From Isoetes taiwanensis (Eukaryota; Streptophyta; Lycopodiopsida; Isoetales; Isoetaceae), in NCBI GenBank assembly GCA_021234155.1, contig JAJEKV010000002.1, positions 12,388,725 through 12,452,724 of the forward strand: a DNA stretch of 64,000 nt. The letters run 5' to 3'. The translations under genes and the position numbers were made by a program. Position 1 is the first letter of the stretch. Every line of letters begins with the position of its first letter. This document shows positions 24,601 through 38,239 of the stretch, one piece after another. The notes under the pieces were generated by a model. The model did not search any database and was not told the origin of the DNA. It saw only the letters and a list, made by a program, of their open reading frames with translations.

Positions 24601-25050
24601 ATGATTGAAATAGCAACTTGGGGGTGAACCATACTTGTTCGCGGGCCAGGCTAATCCGATTTGATTTGGCGGGTTATCGGACGTGGTTGCCTTTTAGGGG
24701 GGGCAAAGATAACATATGAGATGATTATTCCACCCCTCCTGATCCATCGAAACAGCCTTCAAAAACCTCGATCCCAAATCTAGACCCATTTTAGAAATCC
24801 CTATCTGAATAAACCCCAAATCATGCAAACTATTTTTCCCGATTTTTGGAAGCACGGAAATATTTTCCGGCCACTAAAAGACCAACAATCTTAGGAAATC
24901 ACTCAAAGAAAAAAACCAAAAACATTTTCCACCAGACCGGAAAATCTCAAATTAAAAGGGTTGATTATCGTTTTTTCCAAGTATTATGGCGTTTGGTTCA
25001 AGTTTTATTGCAAACCATTGATCTGGCGAATATTCTAGGTATTGTGCCAG
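18660..25050. other. Long stretch without recognisable genes
   Basis: Frames are short on both strands. Many TTTGCAG and TTTTGCAG strings with downstream open stretches (20990-22150) look splice-acceptor-like and suggest a decayed multi-exon gene. No domain can be named: fragments such as HFHSHLRMPPSSAMILSWLQ give no match. A CA/TG cluster lies at 18970-18990 and TGGCCA motifs at 19185-19260. Confidence 0.45.
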
Positions 25051-27750
25051 ATCAATGGCCATTAGAATTTTGAGACAAAAATTGCATGCCAACGTCAATG
25101 GTGTAGAACGAACCTATGGTTGCAGCGGAAAAAAAAAAAAAGAAGCAACATAAAAAAAACCCAATGGTGACAATTAAAAGCCACCATAGCTTCAACACCA
25201 AACTACAAGGCAGAATGAAACAGAGCAGAATCCGATATGATCCTTCCTTCTCCAAATTAAGAGTGCAATCTTGTATTTACATAACCATCTGCTGCAGAAA
25301 TCCCTGCCTCTTTCTGTTGGCTCTACCCTTCGCCTTCAACTGGACTAAAATCTGGACTAGATTTGCAGATACTTTTTGCAGCTCATCTCCTCTGAGAATG
25401 CTGAGAATGCGATGGAGGTGTGGATGCGGAGGTTGGGATTTGCGAAATAGATCATGCAAAGGAAGAAGAAAATCTGTGTATGATGCGTCTTTTGCTCCTT
25501 CTATGCATGTCATATTTGCACAGTCGATTGGCTCCAAGCCGCAGAGTAGGCCTCAGAAAATTTATGAAGATGCTGGAGTATCACTCTGGAGAATTTCTGA
25601 CATTTAACCGGCTATGGCTATGGATTCTGGAGCTAAAATCCTTCACCGACCTGGCGACTCTTTTCATGCCGAATCGTTAGCTCTACCAGTAGCTCCGAAG
25701 CCTTAAACTGGCTTCTTGAATCCATGCCAATCGTCCACTGGAACCACAAAACCTAAACACAGCAGAAGCCGCCCTTGCTCGCTCCACCGCCCCTACTCTG
25801 CAAATAGAAAACACAACGACTATGGGATTTGAACCCACAAGCAAGCAAAGCTTGCTTCACCAAAGGCAAAGTCAAACTGCCCCTGCTGCACCTGCTCGCT
25901 CCATGCTGGTACCCATTCCTCCAAGCTCCTGCAATCGGCTCAGCCAGCCGGAATCCTTCAGCCCTGCTATCAGAGCGGCCATCTCTGGCCCAGGCACGCG
26001 GGGCTGCGTTGGCTTCCCTGTCCCAGACGACGCCTTCTGGACGCATACCACAGGCCAGGACAAAAAATGGCTCGTGCCTTCCAAATTTGGTTGGCGCTCC
26101 TTATCCTTTGCAAAAAAAAAAACCATGCAAAAAGGGAGTTCCAAAGCCCCCCAAAATAGCAAAAAACACTCAAGCTCCTCCCACATGGCAAATTATACGA
26201 TTTTTTATACAATACCATACCGAAATCATAGTCCTAACCACTGCCTGAAAACCCTCCCCCAACCCAAAACGAAAATAGCACAGTATATCACACACGCTCA
26301 GTTTTGAGTTCAATAGACCTCGTGTCATTTGATAGGCACTTAGTGGTCCATTGAAGGGGCCCTCATTGGACCTCTAATGGCACACTGCCTACCTTGACGT
26401 AACCTATTTTGAAGACTCAAAAGTATATTCCAAAACCTCAACCTCCATAACCTGTAACTGGGTTATATAGTATAGTGGGTTATATTACAATAAAGAAAAT
26501 GTTAGGTCATTCATGTCATTTGAACAAGGTTATTGATCATAGTTCCTAATGATGGCATTCCTTTTGTGATAATCTCCACTTTGGAGGTCCCAGATGTATT
26601 GACAAATAATGATATTCCAAAGCCAATAAGCTAGAAAAGAAGAAAACAAAATTGATTTATTACTATAATCTAAGCGTCCTTTGAATTAAGGATTTGTCCG
26701 ACTAATCATTTCACTTGTTATATAATGCCTCTGATAAAAAATGCGAGGAAAGAAAGCCTTGCCAATGATAAATCCAACTATCATTCATATATAAAGCAGA
26801 GTCCTTTTTTTGTACTTTTCTTATTTATTTGATGCAATTTGTTTGAGAAGCCCTCATGTTGACACGTGGTAAGGTTTGACTATTTGACTGTTCGACGCTT
26901 ATCCGTTCTAGTTCCGGCAATGGGGCAATGGGGATTCTTTCTGCTTCACGTTGCCATCGCCTCACTGCCAAGGTTCAGAATTCTATATTAGCCAGGTTCT
27001 CTGTTGATGATGAGTGCGAAGAATGCATTGCTTCAAGAACCGTCTGTTCAGGATCCCTCCTCTACTGGAAGCTAGGATAACCAGATGCAAGAAGATGTCG
27101 GAAAAGGCCACCGAGGTTCTTCAGCAGAGTCCATGTGGTATGATTTTGTGCAAAGCTTCGTGGAATCGATTCTTTGCGGCGGAACCCACCGGGCCCAAAT
27201 CCAAAGACTGGGCGCATGTAGAATGTGAGAGCCGAGATCGATTTTGCCCACCTTTGTTTGATGCAAACAAAAGGGTCCGAGGTCACGAGCAGCAGCTATG
27301 GCGGCGTTAGGAAAATGGGTTTAAGGCCGCAACCGACCCGAGCCAAGGGTTTTTCCATGTCCATATTGCCAAAGAAAGTTCACAAGCTCTCAAGCTTTGG
27401 GCGGGCATCAAAATGCGATAAAAGAGAGCGCATTGCCAGCCAGTGCAAGCGCAGAGGTCTAACGGTTTGGTAGCTCATGCTTACAGATTCTAAATCCGGC
27501 ATTTGCATCCTCCAATTTTAACGAAAGCAGCCCATCAACGCCGAAAGATCCCCGGGCATAAAAGCGCAGATTCGTGAGGGCATATACAACTCGATCGTAA
27601 AAATTCCGCTTTCCGGCTTGAGCAGAAAGTTAGAAGCGCAAATGCAGGTTTGATGATTTTCATGGTATCGGGCGGCTTTACCTCCCTCTTTTCATGACGA
27701 TGATCTTCCCATCGAAAATGGCCTCAGTAGTTTCTACATCAGGGCTTCCA
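25050..27750. other. Moderately GC-rich stretch, unrecognised frames and a tRNA-like B box
   Basis: Plus-strand frames at 25420-25680 and 25822-26307 have no family resemblance. Around 25823-25835 the minus strand reads GTGGGTTCAAATCCCAT, a perfect Pol III B-box and T-arm. I find no acceptor stem or anticodon arm to complete a tRNA, so it may be a tRNA-derived SINE fragment. 26890-27480 is again GC-richer without a nameable product. A 70-base string at 26800-26870 recurs diverged at 31540-31605. Confidence 0.4.
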
Positions 27751-27999
27751 GGCTAATGCAGATGTTGTAGAAATCAAAGAATAGGGCCTTGATTCTCCTA
27801 ACCTGAAGGACTTGCCTATTGATCCATCCGGTTCTCCTTTGTTCTTCCAAATAGAGTATATCGAGATCCTCACGCTTAGAACATACCGATTCTTACAAAT
27901 TGGACCTCTCTCTCGACTCGACTCGGATCTTTGCACATATATGGAATTTTTTCCAAATCCTTTTCTACCTTTTATTATACAGACTCCCGCATGATGGAC

Positions 28000-30015
28000 A
28001 TACAATGTAGTCATACCTCTACATAAGGCGTGAAATAGAAAAGATCCAGTGGAACTATAGGACGATAATGGTAAGCCTCGATTTTCGCAGAAAAATGGTT
28101 TGGAAAGGTACTTGGATAACAAACTAAAGAAATGGGGCGTAAGAAGGAAATATGAGAGCACAAGGGCAAGCGGTGGTTCTGACCGGAGCACTCAACCACG
28201 CACTACCACCTCGTGACTCTTGGATATTAATAGAGCGTAACAAAGTGCGGGGAAGGAAAATAATACATTGCTTTGTAGATTTCAGAAAAGCATTTGATAC
28301 ATCGAGAGAGAAGCTGTTAAAAGATCGATGGACATGCAAGCCCCGAGAAATATGGTAGGATCGATCGCAAGATTATACCACAAGGTGTATGCTAAGATGG
28401 AACAGGGAAGGACAACCGATAATCAGGATTAACGGTGTAAAGCGGGGCTGCCCGTTATCCCCAACTCGTTTTGGAATATACATAGATGCACTCTGAGGGA
28501 TACATAGCGTAAGCGACAAGGGGACTTAGTATGCCCCTACACCGGGGAGACACGAAGGTACCGGGCATAATGCTATATGCGGATGATCTCGATATGATGA
28601 CAAAAAAAACAAAGGAATGCACGTGACCGCTCAAAATTCTAGAACAATTCTCGTGGAGGAGACCGTGAATCTAACAAAAAAAACTAAGATAGTCATCTTT
28701 GGACATAAGAACAGAGGCATAAACCTTCGGATATAAAGAAAAAGAGATAGAGGAAGCAGCGAGTATCACGAGATATCTAGGTTATGATCGCATGGCGTGG
28801 AAATGGGCCAAAGGAGCTAACGCCCGATTCCAATCAGCTATAGGAAGCTACTTTAACATGAAAACTTCAGAATCGGTAGAATAACCGATTGGGACATCAA
28901 ATGTTACCTATTCGCGGCCGATAGCCACCACTCGGGTTGTAACAGGAGCGGAAGCATGGGCGCCTTAAGAAAAGAAACGGGAAAAGCAGAAGGAATTCTT
29001 AGGCAATGGCACGTGAATTCGGGGTAAGGACAAACACGCGGCCGACAATCATGGTCCTTGAACAGACAAAAACCGATGGAAGTGAGAGCATGGAGAGAAC
29101 TATAAGGTACCCCGAGAGACAATGCAGGAGACATACAAGGAAATCATTCAAAGATTGCAATCACCGAATCAGCAAAATCACACATCCTCGAAAAACATTG
29201 GATGGTTTAGAGAGGTGGCAACATGGACCGCATAAATGGGATTAAACACGAGTGACCTAATAGAAGAGGGCAAGTGGAATGAGGAGGGGGGCGACATAGC
29301 GACAAGAGCATGGCCGCAAAGACATACAGGACCCAAAGACGGTGGCTCGTATGCAAGTTTTTTAATCCAGATCAACAAATAGGACACCGGATATATAGGG
29401 GATAACATATTGGGGAAAAAAACAGTAAGAGACATATCTTGGCATGGGTTAGGGATGGGGAGTCATGATCTAAGAATCGAAAAAGGCAGTGGAGAGGGGT
29501 TGACAAGGAGGATGGGATATCGCGTAACTGCGTGATGGAGGAATAATAGAGGATGAGAACCATATGATTAATGACGCCTCGATCTACGGAGACATCAGGG
29601 ACAAATATAGAAATATAAGGTGGGGGAACCAGTCCACGTGTGCCGGATGAAGATGATGTAATCATTACTTGATTTGGACGCGATCCAAAGAATGACGCAC
29701 CGCATAACGTAGAAGTACACGGTGGAAAGAGGGTTTGTAATATGATCTGTACAAAACGGGTCATATAGCCCCACACAAATTGCTCGCCTAAAAGCCGATT
29801 GATAACGACGATCACCGCATCAGCCAAGAAGCCGAGGTAAAGCGGGATCTTTGGTATTAAAAGAAAAAGTCAGCCTTCGTAAAAGGCTACATTATAACAA
29901 AGCGTGATGTGCTAGCAGCACCCCTTCGTGGAGCTTCCCCGCCCATGCTACACAAGTCCGGGGCCTTACTTCAAGACAAGGGACATTAATGTATTCTATT
30001 CTATTCTATTATTCA
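28000..30015 (+). mobile_element. LINE copy B, heavily mutated, with (CTATT)n tail
   Basis: This plus-strand non-LTR retrotransposon is of the same family as copy A. It starts near 28000 with LDNKLKKWGVRRKYES and continues through IERNKVRGRKIIHCFVDFRKAF (about 28225-28300), GVKRGCPLSP (about 28433) and YADD at 28576-28587. VNLTKKTKIVIFG, YLGYD and KWAKGANARFQSAIGSYFNM come next. The 3' coding part has IEDENHMIN near 29540-29570, like the Cys/His region common at LINE C-termini. It ends with TATTC repeats at about 29995-30010. Many stops and shifts make it inactive. The 5' boundary is uncertain and may lie as far up as 27750. Confidence 0.85.
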
Positions 30016-33000
30016 TTTTTTCTTTGGCTAGTTAGCTTATGATCATCTGTTTTACTTCTTGCCTCTTTTTCCTGCTGTATATCCACTCCTTGAACTGTTG
30101 ATAGTTCATTCATCTTGCTTCACTTGCTTTTTGATTTCATTTCTTTCCACTTTAAGAAGCTGCAAAGGAACCTTAGCTTCGTTCACAATGAAGCTACATA
30201 CAACCAATTGATCTACAACAAAAGGGCAACAGAGCATTGGCACAACAGCCATGCTCCATTCGCAGTGGATTGGAGAAAAAGAATTAGATGCTGTGGTGTT
30301 CAGCCTAGAATAATGAAACTTCGTTTTTGTTTCTTTGTGCGCTCCTCAAAACCCTGAGAAAAATGATTTTCAGGTGCTCAGATCCAACCCACAGAAAAGG
30401 TTGCTTGGCGGCTCCGTTGCAATTTCTTTAACCCCATCCTCTGCAAGATTAATCCCAAAGGAACTGAGTATTTGCATTTGCGAAAATTTAGAAGCGGCTA
30501 TAGAGTATATTTTCCAGCTAAATCTAGAATCTCAGAAAGAGATTGCTTACCTCTGGGGGAATGCTTAAGGGATCTCAGCCATATGCAAAAATTTGTACTC
30601 AAAGCAGGGGAGATCCTCGGCCAGATCTGGAAATACTTGCCTTAAGATTAGAGGAGGCCTCCTTTCTCTTTAAGGATCCTATCTGCAGGTGAGATGGAGA
30701 AATGAGTACCCACCAATTGGCTTTCCTCCTAATCAGCATGAGAACCGGCTTGGAATCGGCACAAGAATGGGAAAACAACCCTATACTACGGATTTTTTTC
30801 CTTCCCAGACAGTTAGGTTCTTAGCTATGCTACTAGGCGATGGCTATGGCGCCAGAAAGGGAAGACTACTCATGATATGCTCAAGAAACATGGTTTAGAG
30901 TTATTACTGCCTTTTTATTTTTAGCCACTTTAAATATTTACGACCATGCACAATAGTTTGGCACCCACAAAAATCCCTTATATTATTTTAAAACTTCATT
31001 TTCTAACAAAAAAAAAATCGTAAAAAAAGCATTTGCAAATGTAATTTGGTTGAATGCCTATACACCTTCAGGGAACACCATTCCATAGTTGTTAAATTTG
31101 TTCTTACCATATGGAAAGCTATTGGGTTAATGGGTTCATGTTTTATTCATATGCATTTTGAATAACCATTTTGCATAGATATATTGGCAACTACAGAGGT
31201 TAAAATTCCCCATGCTCAAACACAGTTCAATTAAGTATGTTCGGAACTTAGATTCTTTTGATTTAATGCAAAATATCTTTCGTAACAAGTCGTTATGATC
31301 AATATTCTTCTATCGTGCAGGCACTGAACACAAGGCAACAAAATGCAGGTTCAAATTCTGCATGTTCTAGCATGTATAGACGAGTTGGGGAAGAGAAACG
31401 TTCGCGGCGGCGCGATAAGTTTCTTGTAGAAATAATGTTGATTCCATAGAATCTAAAATATGTTGTAAGACACATATAGACCTAGTGATGAAAAAGATAC
31501 ATAAGGCTTTATCACTTCACTCATATATAATTCAGTTTGTTTTTTGCTTGAAGCTATTTATTTGATGCTATTTTGTTTAAAGCATCCTCGTAGTGACACG
31601 TATATGCAAACAATCTTCAAACCAAATAAAAACACTGACGTCATGCTGGAGATGTGTGACAGACCCTAAGGGTCTGGAATAAAGGAAGCATTTGGGCATG
31701 GAAGTGGATCTACCATGTTGTCTCATCATAAAAACAAATACGAAGTTGCATGCGAGTCTGTTCAAGTTTGTGTATGTACATGACCCTTCCTCGCGCCCAT
31801 ACCGGTAAGAATCGAAACCAAGCGATGTGGGATTTTGGGGCCGAAAACCAAAAAGAAAGAGAAAATCTCCATCGCCCATATGGAAATTTTTCCATGCATC
31901 ATCCGATTCGGAAAAAAGCGAGAACGAGAGCTTAGAATCACGGATTTGGGAGCGTAACAAGAAGAAAAGAAACAAGAAATAAGGGTTCTTCATGGTGGTC
32001 TTCTTTGCTTCATTTATACTTCATTAGGCATAGAAGCAGCGTCGAAGATGTATCAAATCTGGAGGCAAAAAGGGCGAAAAGATCGACAGGGATTATAGGG
32101 TTCCTAAGATTTAGAAAAGGGAAAGGATCACAACCCAGAAAACAAGGCAGATTTGAGGTGGAAGGAAGCAAACAGATCAAAAAGGGAGAAATCTGAGCTT
32201 ATTTTGACAGCCCAGATGAAGATCTAGGAGGGATTCATAAAATGGGTACTCCAAATCTGTAGAGGCATGAATTTGAGAAGAATCAGCAGAGCCTGTGGAA
32301 GACTATTTCAACTCCATTGAGGATTTTTAGCAGTGAAAATGGCCGGAAAAGAATGGCAGCAGAGGAAAATTGTTGGAGCATACCTTCTTCCGGATACCTT
32401 CTTCCAGAGAGCTGAGGAGGCCGCATAATCATCCAACTCCAACACAATCATCCAACTCCAGCATAGCCATCTTCATATACTACAGCTTATTACAGAGATT
32501 ATACATGGAGCACTACTTCCAGCCCTATATCTTCTTATTACGGCAGGGGAGGAAGATGGAATCAAAGATTTAACAGGCTCCCATTGCCGTATCATGCAAA
32601 TAGCTCTACTGGCTGGAGCTTTTTCTTAACCTCTCTTCGTCCTGTGAAGGGATTTGCGCAGCACAGGCATTAAAACCTCATATTGACCCCTTTTTTTTGG
32701 ATTGGATGCACCATTTTGTGTTGAATCTAGACATTTTTTGCATTCAATCCTGGTTTAAGTCCAGATTTATGCTCTGAATCAAGCAAGCAGGGGTTAGAAA
32801 CAGAGACAGAGTTGGGTTTAATCCTTGATTTGTGGGTTTTAGAGTTGAATCTGGTATTTGTGGATTTGGATCAGATTCGGGTCTATAATTTGGCATTTTG
32901 TGTTGAATCTGGCGTAACCGGCCATGTGGTTACTTTTCAACTCTTGGATCCGGCTTAATTTTAGGATCGATATCACAGTAATCTATTCATAGATTGGTTC

Positions 33001-33134
33001 AAAATTTTGCTTCTGGGCGATCTGTTATTCCAAATCAACGGCTCGGTTTTGTGCAGAAGCCCCATAGCTCCCCTGGTTCCATAGCTTAAGGATCCACAAT
33101 TCGGGTGGATCCTTATAAAACCGGTAGCCAGGAA
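30016..33134. other. Stretch without recognisable genes
   Basis: A plus-strand frame at 30335-30568 (LLGGSVAISLTPSSARLIP, ENLEAAIEYIFQLNLE) looks protein-like but matches no family I know and has no supported exons around it. A minus-strand frame at 31577-31993 is probably non-coding. The rest is AT-rich. Confidence 0.4.
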
Positions 33135-34250
33135 CTATACTAAGAATCCAGCCTTGGAATATTTGAAATGTAGTACTAATATCGCCAAAAAACCTCTCTC
33201 GATTGAGTGTCTGGACCGTACATAAAATAAACTGGAATATTTTGTATTCAATTCAATCCGTCTCTCATAGCGATTATGATTCACAGTGAAGCTGTTTTTC
33301 ATATCCCATGGATGAAAAAATACCCTGCTCTCATCCCCTGTTTGATTGAATATTATAAACCATTTCTCACTGGATATCACTGCAGACTAGCAATACAAAT
33401 GGCCCCAAAGATTTATCATCTCTAGGTTTCAACATGAGTGCATTGCCATGCTGGAACAACCTGTACCCTTTTTTGACCTGCTCTCAGTATTTGTAAAATG
33501 AAGTCTTTCTCACGCCAAGAATCCATCTCAATGCTCTTATACATACCTTCAGGCCCCTCAATTGATAAAGTAATATTCCTGTGTTTTCATCATAGCAGGA
33601 ATTTCTATACAAGGAGTAGAAGTTAATCCTGTCTTTCTGAAGTTGTCCAATGTATTGGGTCCTTATTCCCGCAAGGTCATCCACACTATACTGCGCAATC
33701 TAGAGTGCAACACTCTTGTCCCCTAATTGCTTCTAGGTTTTCTTTGAATGGTACTATACTTTCTATCCTTTGTAAATATCTGTCATTTCTAGCCTTTTTG
33801 GGCATGCTTGGCTGCCTTCTATGAAAAATATAGCGCCTCTTCCTCGTGATCAAAGGATGCTCATCCACTACCAAACCTTCCACATTGCCTGGGCTGGGCC
33901 TTGGGTTATCTACTTCAGTTGGGCCTTCTAGGATCTCACCATTCTTGTGTGTAATATGTCTAATTGGCCATCTTAACTGAGTTTGAGACTCCAACAACCC
34001 AGAGCACACAATGCAGTCACTGGAGCTCCCCTGGAACATGATTGTATCAACTTGGATAAGAAGCTTCCCAATGCCAACACCAAGATGATCATCTCCCAGC
34101 CTTTGATCATTCACACTATCAGATGGATCCACTGCAGTTATGATGCCCTCTGCAAAGACCGTCCCGTTGCACAGGTGCAACAATAAGCAATCCATCTTCC
34201 TCCATTGGAGCCTAGGGCAATGTCCTGTGTTTGGCTTGCTTGGCTCCATT
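33135..34250 (-). pseudogene. N-terminal half of a DUF8039-like/DUF7869-type gene
   Basis: The main frame (34249 down to 33686) starts with LLLHLCNGTVFAEGIITAVD and ends its first block with TQLRWPIRHI. This pattern resembles DUF8039, which is often found in plant transposon proteins. A basic linker (ITRKRRYIFHRR) and ECCTLDC (about 33695-33715) follow. After a one-base shift the next segment reads VDDLAGIRTQYIGQL and QLRGLKVCIRALRWILGV, then after a stop EQVKKGYRLFQHGNA. This is the usual N-terminal order for the family whose C-terminus holds DGMDQ and GHTHD. No DGMDQ or GHTHD part is seen further down, so it is a truncated remnant. The L1-like LINE at 34400-37015 lies just upstream. Confidence 0.5.
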
Positions 34251-34399
34251 CTGCTAATCTCACATGCTCCCTAAATGAAAGAAGACACATTATAACCATA
34301 TAACCATGAACACTACAAAACAATAAACAATAAAATATAACCATATAACATCATAACCATATATATAACCATACAACCATAAATATTAAAAACCAATCA

Positions 34400-37015
34400 T
34401 TTTTTTTTTTTGAAGGACGAAAGCCAAAAAAGTTTATTAATCAGAGAAAAAGTACAAAATTTACATGTCTCATCTAACTGTGTAAGCACACAAAGATGCC
34501 ACAGGAGCACAAGCCTGGAGCACAATGTACTTACTCCAGAATAGGAGATTAATGATAAGAATCAATTCGAAGATATCGAATCGGATGCGTTCCACCAGTT
34601 CGAGTCAAGGGAGGAACACTCGTGGGCTGTCAATATCTTATTACGGGCCACCGTAATGACACCGTGCGAGATGAATAAATGCCCCGAAAAGATGTGAGTG
34701 TGCACGCCCCCCATATCGACTATAGGAGCCAAATGGAACCAAGATGAAATGCCCTTTGTTTTCTTTGGAGGCCATGCGTTTGGGATAGGGACTTAAAAAG
34801 GATGCATCGGGCGGTCAATGTACCGTTAAACAAACCTTGTAGCCAGGACCACGTTGGTTGAACCTGGGACAATCAAAGAGACAATGCTCAAAGAGTCTCA
34901 ACGTCCGAAACAGAGCCACCATCTGCCGAGATATCACGAGGATCATAAGCGTTGTCGAAAAGGCATTAACCCGCATGCACCGTGGATAACCCGCCATCAC
35001 AAGATCTGAGACTTTTAGGGTGGAGCAACCTATCCCAAAGCCATCGCCATGTACCGACACAAAGTGGGTGTGGAACATGTAGGTGCCACCCATCCGCAAC
35101 CGGAGGGGTTGTGGTGCTAAAAGAAGGCGATATCTTGATCCGACAAATTGCTTGTCTTTGTGAATATTTTCATGACAGTCCCATGGCACCCTTTCAGCAA
35201 CACCAACTTGCACTATAAGAGGCAAATTTTTGCGACCTTCTCCCATAGAGATACATCCCAACGAGAGGCAGGAACTTTGCACGAAATTCAAAGCCAAGGC
35301 AGTGGCGACTCTCCTCATACCATGCTTGAATAGAGACAACACCGCAAGAACCCATCGCCTCGTGTGGGGGATGAACTGAGGCTGCCAATGGAGGTGCCGA
35401 GGGGGTCGGAGGCATTGGTGCCCACCACCATGGAGTCTCCAATAGGGTGTGGATAGAGGGGCATGGCGGAAAGATGTCTCGACGCCTCCCATGCCGCCAA
35501 CAAGCCACATAAAAAATGGAGAAGCACTTGGAAAAGGGCTGTAGAGTTTGAAAAAGCCCAAGGTAGGACTGGTTTGATGACCTTCTTGCCTAGAGGATCA
35601 AAAGTGACCAAGAGCTTGTCTAAGAAGGCGTGAACCGTGGGAGTCATCCTCACCATTCAGGAGTCTCCAAATGAACTTTGAAATAAGCTCTTTGCTCGCA
35701 AAGAAGAAGTCCATCATACCCGGACCACTGCCCATTTTGGAAGGATGCACTTCGACCAAGCCACCTTAACCAGCACCTTCCTCACAAGCACCCGCCCAAA
35801 TAAAGTTCAACTATTGCAATGAGCTCAAGCACTTTGATCTGTGGTGCTAGCAAAGATGGGATGCCATATAAACATGGGTACTACTAAGGACCGACTTGGC
35901 CAGCGAATCACGACCAAAAGAGACAACTTAGCGGTGGACCACCGAACAAAGTGCTTCTCCAAATCCCTAATGATCTCCTCCCATGCAGCTCCCATAGTAA
36001 CATGGATGCCAACCGATATCCCAAAGAACTTGATGGCCTGTCCCATGCTAAAGTAATTTCTATGGATAATCGTGGAACACATCTTTGGAGCCGGATTATC
36101 CAATGTCCCAAAGTCGTACATACGCCACCCACAAGAAACAAACACGGAAGCCCGGTGAAAAAAAGTATCTAAAAGCATTTTGGTCGTACTAGCAAGATTC
36201 TCATCATTAGTGACTAGGAAGAGGAACGTGGTCGCCCCGTGATATTGATTGCAAACCTCTTGTGTGCGCCCCTCTATTGCAAGACCATGGAGAAGTCCCC
36301 GGCCGCTGTAATGGTGAATAATCGTGACAAAGCCTCTCGCAACAATTGTGAAAAGCAATGGTGCTAAAGGGCATCCCCGGGCGAATACCACGACCGGTGA
36401 AAAGGCATGTGACGGCTCACCATGGAGCGGAGATGATACGCCCGAAAGCGTAGATATGCGACTTCATAATATCGATGTGAATTTTTCCCCAAATCCCGTC
36501 TTAGCATACAACGGCGCATGAGTTCCCGGTATTTCTTGTCATAAGCTTTTGCAAAATCTAAGGTATACAACTGGAAGGTTTTGCCTACGTGCTAATAAAT
36601 TCCCTCGTAAGCAGTAAAGAACATTATTCAAAATGCACCGCTTTTGGAAGAAAACCCGACCGGGTTGTTGAGATGGACTCGCCAAGATGTCCTTTACCCG
36701 CGGCAAAAAGCCTTGGCGAAGATCTTATATACGGATGACAATAAGGGATGGGCCCCCCAATCTGAAATAGTTTGAGGATCCTTGACCTTGGGGATGAGTG
36801 AGATGGCACCTGTGTTTAGAATTCTATCCAATGCAAATTGGACCGTAAAAGTCACGAAAGCATCATATACATCCGGCTCCGGCCATTCCCAATACTCACG
36901 GAAGAACTCAATTGGCAAACCATCCAAACACAGGCATTTGCCTCTTTTTTCAGTTCAAAGACCGGCAGAACCTAAATCATCACCGTCATAGCGCCTCCTC
37001 TATTGACTCGCGCTG
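34400..37015 (-). mobile_element. L1-like LINE with poly-A tail, inserted in another element
   Basis: This is a minus-strand non-LTR element with plant L1-type RT strings. PIEFFREYWEWPEPDVYDAF lies near 36840-36910, LDFAKAYDK near 36545-36565 and RGCPLAPLLFTIVARGF at about 36325-36380. Then come FFGISVGIHVTMGAAWEEI (about 35960-36030) and KHFVRWSTAKLSLL. Where (Y/F)ADD is expected the sequence reads YHGATTFLF, so the catalytic aspartates are lost. The 3' end on the element strand is a 12-A run (34400-34411 on the plus strand). Both flanks are AT-rich ATAACCAT-type DNA, and pieces of a DUF7869-type gene lie on either side. Stops break the frame throughout. Confidence 0.8.
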
Positions 37016-37016
37016 C

Positions 37017-37480
37017 TCACCAGAGATGATATAACATATCATAACCGTATATCATAACCGTAACATTAGAACCATAAAATATTAAAACCATAACCTTAAA
37101 CCCATAGAGCCATAATATATTCTTGTGGTCATGTGTCAATTCCGCAGTGTCTGCTGACGTGGCCATGTCAGCAGTCCGCACACTCATGTCATGCATGGCA
37201 TGGCCTATACATGCCAGACATTCATTAAGGCACTTTTTCGAGGATCGAGGGTGCAGCCAGAAATAACTGCACTCTTCCCCTTCCTCTGTACCGACCGATT
37301 CATCCTCCCCTGTTTTATCGCACTCCTTCATCCTCCTTTGTTTTTTCTGCAAGCCAGAACCTTCTGGGCGATCAATCAACGAACAACAGAGCGACCTATT
37401 CTTATGACAGCCACGATCGGCCGGATAGTGTTGCATCCAAAGGTCGAAGTTTTCGCTAGCGGTCGAGTCCTCCAAAGGCC
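37017..37480 (-). other. Possible upstream exon of the gene interrupted by the LINE
   Basis: A long minus-strand frame from 37475 down to 37017 encodes a Cys- and charge-rich sequence with no family match (for instance MKECDKTGEDESVGTEEGEE). It lies immediately 5' of the LINE in the orientation of the DUF8039-like gene. The last third is low-complexity ATAACC-type DNA translated, so only about 37130-37475 could be real. Confidence 0.2.
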
Positions 37481-37988
37481 GTTATTGTCTAAGAAGAAAG
37501 TGAGGTTCTTTCTAGTAAGTTTTTAGCACTGTTTTTACCATTGATCTCGTTATTTCCATGTGCTTTACTGTATTCTTACTTCCTTCTTCCTTTTATAGTA
37601 TCTAGAGGATCATACTATCCCCTGATAAAAATTTCAGCTCGACAAACCCCTATTCTCGATTTACAAGTGCCTATGTAAGCAAGGAATCAGACATGGAAGC
37701 TGCCAGGTACATTCTTCCAGCAAATCTGCCAGGTACATTCTTTCCTTATGTTATCTTGTTTTATTCAGGTCAGGTCAGGACCAGAATCATTGTTTTTTTT
37801 TTTTTTCCGTGTTCTTTGCTTGTATTATTTAATTGAATGCCTCATTGTTGCCATTTAATCATAACTCCGAATAGGGACAAGTAACCGAAATTGTCGACTA
37901 GGAATCCTCCAAAGACAGGTGATAGAAGGAAAAAATTGCAGAGCAAGCATGTACAGAAAAGAAACAACTATGAATGTTTCATTCGGTT

Positions 37989-38160
37989 GAACTGTGAAGA
38001 TGTTAGGTAGTTTAGAGCATTGCACAGACCTTTCTAATACATAATTGAACTATGAAGATGTTAGGTAGTTTAGAGCATTGCACAGACCTTTCTAATACAT
38101 AATTGAACTATGAAGATGTTAGGTAGTTTAGAGCATTGCACAGACCTTTCTAACACATAA
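37989..38160. repeat. 58-bp tandem repeat, three copies
   Basis: Three almost identical 58-base units start at 37989, 38047 and 38105, each beginning GAACTATGAAGATGTTAGG or GAACTGTGAAG. Near-perfect identity shows recent expansion. No coding potential is seen. Confidence 0.97.
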
Positions 38161-38239
38161 TACATCCCCTCTTGCAGGAAAGGTGCAGTCTACAGCCTGC
38201 AATCTTGACTTGCGAGTCGAGAATCCCTCACTCGGCCAT

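Noticed and set aside
25810-25900. Possible tRNA gene on the minus strand, from a GGTTCAAATCC box
   Set aside because: Only the T-arm and B box are convincing. No 7-bp acceptor stem, D-arm or anticodon loop fits at the right distances, so I mention it only as a tRNA-like fragment.
29178-29827. Minus-strand frames up to 151 codons
   Set aside because: They are antisense to the 3' coding part of LINE copy B; the plus strand carries IEDENHMIN and related strings.
31577-31993. Minus-strand frame of 138 codons
   Set aside because: Phe-rich composition without any motif, no supporting splice context, and nothing like it elsewhere in the window. It is probably a chance frame.
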